A DNA stretch of 64,000 nucleotides from Halicephalobus mephisto (taxonomy: Eukaryota; Nematoda; Chromadorea; Rhabditida; Panagrolaimidae), in contig SWDT01000124.1 in assembly GCA_009193035.1 (NCBI GenBank), forward strand, positions 248,001-312,000, in the 5' to 3' direction. The notes beneath the pieces were generated by a model. The model was not told where the DNA came from. It saw only the letters and a list, made by a program, of their open reading frames with translations, and made no database searches. Position numbers and translations under genes: made by a program. This document shows, piece by piece, positions 58,677-64,000 of this stretch (its first letter is position 1; each line of letters starts with the position of its first letter).

Positions 58677-60920
58677 TCCCAGGTTCGTCAAAAGACTGAT
58701 ATCTGATTTTGACATCTAGTATTCAGTCCATTAAATGTTCAATTTTAACAATTTGTTAACTGTTGAATGTTTTGACAGTAAGTACAGTGGATATCCCGTA
58801 AATCTTCCAAGAGGTGAATCTAATGATATGGTCAGCACTTTTTAATTCTTTACATCAGTTCTCACGAAACAACAAATTGAAATTAACTGGATAATCAATG
58901 AAGGCGAGGAAAGTCACTTAAGTTGTCTTCTTGTATGCTAAATATTATTTATTAGTAGATCTTAAACCTCATTAACAGAAAAAAATATGTTGAATATTCA
59001 GGAAGATTCTGAATTATTAATTTTATTACCGTTGAAATTCTCATTCAAAACAACTCCAATAAAGAATTGGATAATCTTTATTTTTAATTAAAATTATGAT
59101 ATTCAATCACTATGCAACAAAATTCTAGTAAATTAAAGATGTCTATTTTCGACTCGAATAAAACTTTTCAGTCCCTCTTTATTTCCCTTCTTTGATTTTT
59201 GACTCAAATTTCTCTCAGTCACCGTCTTTACCTGTTATCAGAGTTATCAACATCACTATCCAAAGTAAAGCTTCAATAAAGTTTATATACCGTATGCTTT
59301 CAATTTAAATCATGTTATACTTTCCATCCTTATTTCTGAATCAAAAATGTCTTTTTTTTAAAATTTAGATATCCACGTTTGAAAAGGAAGAATAAGTAGA
59401 AATAATTAACTACCAATTTTAAAAATTGTAAATCCAAAAGATATGTTTCACAGTAGTTTTTTTTAATGTTTGGGGAAATTGGATTGTAGTTGATCCAAAT
59501 CGAATTCAAATGAAGCATCTTTGTAACAATAAGCTTCTGGGGATTAGTAAGAAAAGTGTTGGATCAGATATTTTTTGAAAATCTTGATCTTTACAAGCAG
59601 AACAAAAGGTTTTCGAAAGGATATTTGGGTAAATACGGGTTTTTCAATATCTAAAAGTACTTTGGTATATAACTATTATTTTTTGGAAATGAACAGAAGT
59701 TTTCGTCTCTGATATGACCTCACTTTCGAAATTTCTAAACCATTCAGTTTGAAATCATGTAAAATTATGAGACAATCATAAAATAGATTCTTATTTAGGC
59801 TACTGTTTTTCAAAACTTCTAAGAATTCTTGTCAAAGTTGTTTCATAATTAAATCTATTTCCGTTTTTATGATGATATACTTGCGATTATTTTAAAATTG
59901 CTTCATTTCAATAAAAAAAGTGATATATGGATAATTCGAAAATAAATGACAACATTAACAGATTTGTGCAGTTTAGGTTAACTCATAGATTTCATTAATA
60001 GCCATTCTAATTACCTTAGGTTAGGTTTAGGTTGGATTTATGCTTGACTTTAGGCTAAACTAAGCTCATATATTTGGTTTTTCATTAATATTTATGATTG
60101 ATGCTTTTCTAATTGATTTATGGAGTTGGATTGCAAATTTTTATTTTCTATGTAAATTGCGCATATTTTTGATACGCTCAAGAATTGCAAAAGTGGATCA
60201 TAATGCTGTAATCATAGGCAGTAAAGATGTCATAAATTGTTTATTGAAATAGAAATAAATGATAAAAAGTAGATAGATATATGAAATCTACAAATAAACA
60301 CTCATAGAAATTCAAAATTAAGTTGTTTAATATGAAAAGTGGATTTTACACGAGAACAGTGTTTGTCACAGAACGCCAAGTTCACTTTGCCACTGAAGAA
60401 TGGGCTAGTCCATTCTCGTGGTAACAAGTGACTACTCACTGATTTTTCAAAAACGAAAGTAAACGTCCACTTTCATTTTCTGAAACTTCTTGCCACTCAG
60501 ATATTTATTGAATGTAATAGAAATGGAGTTAATGATATGTTGTTCAATAATGTAATTACATTAATATATGATATAATGTTGACTGTCTTGTTATTTGATT
60601 AAAAAAATAATTGAATAAATTTAAACCGTTTATATAAATTTCTGTATAATATGTGCTTGATATATTCAACTTTGTCATTTCATGTAATCTTTAGGAATAT
60701 ATGACTATTAAGGAATAAAAAACATTAGAAGTTACGAATCATTGAAAATCATAATTCTGACTAAGTGGATCACAGTGACTTTCTGAAAATCGCTATATTT
60801 AATTCATTTTAATGGAAATTGGTGTAAAGAATTGCATTTTCATTCAATAATCTACTAAATAGTGATAGTTTTTAACTCAACACTTGGGTGTAAATAAGCA
60901 ATAAAGAACTTTGATAAGTG
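58677..60920. other. Intergenic, no gene seen
   Basis: AT-rich. Points of note are a degenerate TTAGG-rich stretch at 60018-60055 ('ttaggttaggtttaggttgg'), a distant echo of the nematode TTAGGC telomere repeat, and a local palindrome, 'gaatgggctagtccattc', near 60397-60414. Confidence 0.45.
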
Positions 60921-60921
60921 T

Positions 60922-60995
60922 GTCCAGGTAGCTCAGTGGTTCAAAATACAATTATCAGATAATTTAAACGACAGAATTCGATTCCGGGAGAAGAC
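60922..60995 (+). pseudogene. tRNA-derived pseudogene (possible)
   Basis: 74 bases with an A-box-like 'taggtagctcagtggtt' arrangement (really 'aggtagctcagtggttc') near the start and a T-loop-like 'gaattcgattccggg' near the end, at tRNA spacing. The acceptor ends pair only partly (GTC with GAC), and the anticodon and T stems do not fold. It is a dead tRNA or a tRNA-derived SINE head. Confidence 0.4.
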
Positions 60996-63100
60996 GAAGT
61001 TTTCTATCATTCTTCATGAAGATTAAAATTCCTCTAATAAGTAGATGAAGTACTATATCAAACAGAACAATCCTACTGTAGAGGAGAAGTATTATTGTGG
61101 GATTTGGTCGGCTGGGGGAGAGAAATCACAGCAGTGTGGAGTGCAAGGTTGTTGATGAGATGTTCTTGATTTTCTAACAGTTCTTTAATTGCATTTTGTT
61201 CAATACAGAAACTGGTTATTCTTGAGTTTAAAGAAAATTTAATAGGGAGTAATCATATTTGTAAATTCGGAATCAAAAGTCAATATCAGATTTATTTTCG
61301 GGATCTCGAAATTCAGAGGTTGCAGTTCGCAGTCATCAAATAAAAACTAATTGACTTTTCTGATGGTTTCTCTCTTCAAAGTCTTCAGTTTCTGAGATCG
61401 GCACTCTAATCGTCCAGATCGTATTTGTTAGTAAAAAAGATCTAAAGTGCAAAATCCTTCTTTCAGATGACTTCCAGTCTATTGTCAAGGATAAATTTAG
61501 TCAGAAAATACAGATGTCACCGAGGAAGTGAAATAGATTTGACTAGATTTGGAGTGATAAAATTTCAAATTTAGAAATGCTTGAAGTGTTAACTAAGAAC
61601 TGTACATTCCTGCTTTCGAAATAGAAAAATGAACTTTCGATGTAATTGAATAACTTCTATTTGAAATAATTGATTCTGTGTTACTCTAATTCTTCTGAAT
61701 TCAAGAATCAAAGAAATCTCTCGTGATCTCGAGAAATTACAAAATATTTTTAAGACGAAATTACTTCAGTTGTTTTTCTTCTTTTAAACATGTAATGGAC
61801 TTTGCTCTCCAGGAGAAAATCACTGATTACACTTTGCAATATATATTATCAGTGATTGATTACAAGGAAATTGAAAAACTCACTTTCAGACAATATTAAA
61901 AACCGTTGAAAAGTTGAAGAATTTTAAAAGCAGGAAATTCAAAAAAGCAGAATCTTTATTTAGTTTAGAAAATTACAGAAGGTTTACAGATTTCTATATG
62001 CTACTTTGACAAACAAACATGAAATTTGTTAAACAGAGATTTCTAAAAATCGTTGAAAACTAACAGTTTATGTAAAAAGTTCGATTTCCCATGGTGGATG
62101 TTTTGTAATAACATTTCACAAATAAATTTTTACTGTACATCTTGGTTAAATGGGTGTGATAATTTGGATCAAAGTCATGTAAGATATAAAAAACTGTGTT
62201 CAGTTTTAGATATTACTTGTTATTTAGTATATTACTGAAACCTTTTAACAAGACTATAATCCAGATCACAGTATTCTATTAATAATAGGTTGTTTTTTGT
62301 AGATAATAACAGATTGTGGAAGATGAGATATTCAGTTATTTAGGAACTTTACAAATAAATATGGTGATTAATTTCAACAAGATCATTGGATAGGTTCTGA
62401 CCGTAGAATCTGATAGACTTCAGGCATTATAAATGAATGGTAGAGTACTCAATACTAGTTTTGTAAGTTCCCTTAATTAGATATGTCTGTACTTATTTTT
62501 GCACTGATTGTACAAATTTACAGAATACGAAAACTTCTGTTCATTTATCTCAGATTTTACTGTCATATTTGGGTATTTTCACAAACAAAACATTTGAATT
62601 AGGGCCAAATCTCATTTGATATTGCTTGTGAGTTGTCAATGTCAAACAAATTGTTCGCTTGTTGGTTAGTTCCTTCTTCAAGATAATTTTAAATAACTAC
62701 ATAAAATAGAATATATAAAGCAGTAGATTAGATTCATAGTATGGAAATTCAAATTTGTCATTATCTGTGATTCATTCTGTTTTTACTGTTCTTATTCTCA
62801 TATTTGGTAATCATTAGGATTCTTATTAAGATTATCTTCTGACTTTCGTCTGCTACTACAAAATAGGAAAATGAGTTTTAAGTCAGTTTACTCTTTTTTT
62901 CTGTATTGGTTGAAAATTGATTTTTGGAGAGTTTTCTGTCATGGAAGGGAGTGGCTTAAATCATGATCATTGAAAGATGACTGAAGTTCATTTTAAGTTG
63001 TCTTTCTGTGATAAGGTGTCAGTTAGTTCTGTAGAGTTGGGTGAATTCAGTTATTATTTTTATTGATTGTTCTGTGATTATAAAATATTAAGTTATTATT
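60996..63100. other. Intergenic, no supported gene
   Basis: The GC-richer piece at 61076-61165 ('tttggtcggctgggggag') has no identity. After 'ctttcag' at 61473 an ATG opens about 35 codons (MTSSLLSRINLVRKYRCHRG), with no partner exon found. The rest is AT-rich. Confidence 0.4.
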
Positions 63101-63107
63101 GGTAATA

Positions 63108-64000
63108 AAATGGCTGGGTGTTATGGCCGTGAATGTAAATTAGGATGGGGGTTCAATCAATCTTTGGATCGATTGTACCCGTTGAAGGAGAACCTCCTAA
63201 TGTTACATCGGAAGTCAGGAATGAATGGGGATATGGGGCTTATAATTTGTCATCAATTATTATTCCATATTGGGCAAGTTTCTCGTTCGTTGAGTAAATT
63301 CATTGTGGATTTTTAGCTAACGATAAGTTACTTTCTGGAACCGAGCTACAGAACACTTCTTGATTTCCAAATTATCTTCGATGATAATGAGTATTGGGAA
63401 GTTATTGTTGTTTCGAAAGACAAAGAAAAAGATCTGAGAAACTCCCAAAGTATTCACCCAATTGCAGTCATTTTGTCAGTAAGATTGATTATGGCGTGGA
63501 TTTGTGGGTGCAGTTTCCAACAAGGGGATTTCCAGAAGATGATAATGAGGTAAGATTTACAAACATAGATCTCATACATTAACAAAGAATTCATTCCAAT
63601 TTTGATTAAATTTCTGACAGATCTTCAAAAGATAAAATGAATAGTTCTGAGAATAAGTTTTTGATAGGAAATTATGCAATTATTTGAATTACTTTTGTCT
63701 ATCTACTTTAACAGGAAGTTCTTTCAGATAGAAAATTTATTTGAAGGTAGAAGTTTCCAATGAGGCCCAAAAGAAGACCAAATGCAGAGTTCTGATCAAC
63801 TATGACGAAATCAGAGAAATGACTCTGGAAGAACTTGTGATTTCATAGATGAAATAGAGAAAGAGGAATATTCTCAAAATGATATTCCTGTCGAGTTTGA
63901 ATATGAAGAATTGAGTCAGGAAATCCGAGAAACTGTCATTAGTAATGAAGATGAATTTGGAGACTTTCTCTCATATCTCTATTGTGCTTACCGGAAAATT
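63108..64000 (+). pseudogene. Broken or partial unrecognised gene at the right edge
   Basis: Several protein-like pieces lie in order but in different frames: NVTSEVRNEWGYGAYNL (63210 region), FQIIFDDNEYWEVIVVSKDK (63368 region), DYGVDLWVQFPTRGFPEDDN just before a GT at 63550, then after 63745 EAQKKTKCRVLINYDEI. That last piece runs into a stop near 63848, while a +1 frame continues as an acidic stretch (EFEYEELSQEIRETVISNED) off the edge. At least two frame breaks are not explained by GT-AG introns. I do not recognise the family. It is probably a decayed gene copy; sequence beyond the window is needed to judge. Confidence 0.35.

Noticed and set aside
60018..60055. TTAGG-rich stretch as an interstitial telomere
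   Set aside because: Only degenerate words; not a run of the nematode TTAGGC repeat.

Overview
The window is nuclear DNA from a nematode, most likely Caenorhabditis or a close rhabditid. It is AT-rich. Introns are GT-AG and several are only about 45 bp. Start codons commonly sit a few bases after a T-rich TTTCAG-type spliced-leader acceptor. Two nematode-specific chemoreceptor families, a near-exact SL1 leader sequence and a 119-nt 5S rRNA-like gene are present. I built the gene models by joining exons whose reading phases fit.

Layout. (1) 1-11.98 kb: no convincing gene; AT-rich DNA full of diverged tandem arrays, foldback elements, a mariner-type MITE and the SL1-like sequence at 9403-9424. 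(2) 11.99-16.16 kb: a 587-aa somatostatin/allatostatin-C-type neuropeptide GPCR, plus strand. (3) 17.4-22.85 kb: a duplicated locus. The downstream copy is an intact ACK-family tyrosine kinase (SAM-like, kinase, SH3, UBA). The upstream copy keeps promoter similarity, a 504-aa Ser/Lys-rich reading frame and a broken UBA relic, but no kinase. (4) 23.5-26.3 kb: a C-type lectin remnant tail-to-tail with the catalytic subunit of serine palmitoyltransferase (minus). (5) 28.5-40.5 kb: a chemoreceptor cluster, a tandem duplication of a two-gene unit [Srg-like receptor + srsx receptor], with traces of a third unit. (6) 41.3-50.7 kb: a compact housekeeping block: UTP6 (minus), diverging from a GAK/auxilin kinase-J protein (plus), then ketohexokinase (plus), tail-to-tail with an unrecognised type I membrane protein (minus). 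(7) 50.7-57.4 kb: transposon-rich accessory DNA with a Helitron helicase relic, a FkbM-methyltransferase fragment, a probably myristoylated papain-fold-like protein, a piggyBac-type MITE and a large inverted repeat. (8) 57.50-57.61 kb: a 5S rRNA-like gene with paired substitutions in its stems. (9) 57.7-64 kb: gene-poor DNA, a possible tRNA pseudogene, and broken coding fragments running off the right edge.

The strongest candidates for something undescribed are the 5S-like RNA whose stems have changed while keeping pairing, the kinase-less ACK paralogue, the SL1-like unit without a normal donor, and the dispersed GGATAGTG hairpin motif that recurs in introns and spacers across 47 kb. No function is claimed for these beyond what is stated in each entry.
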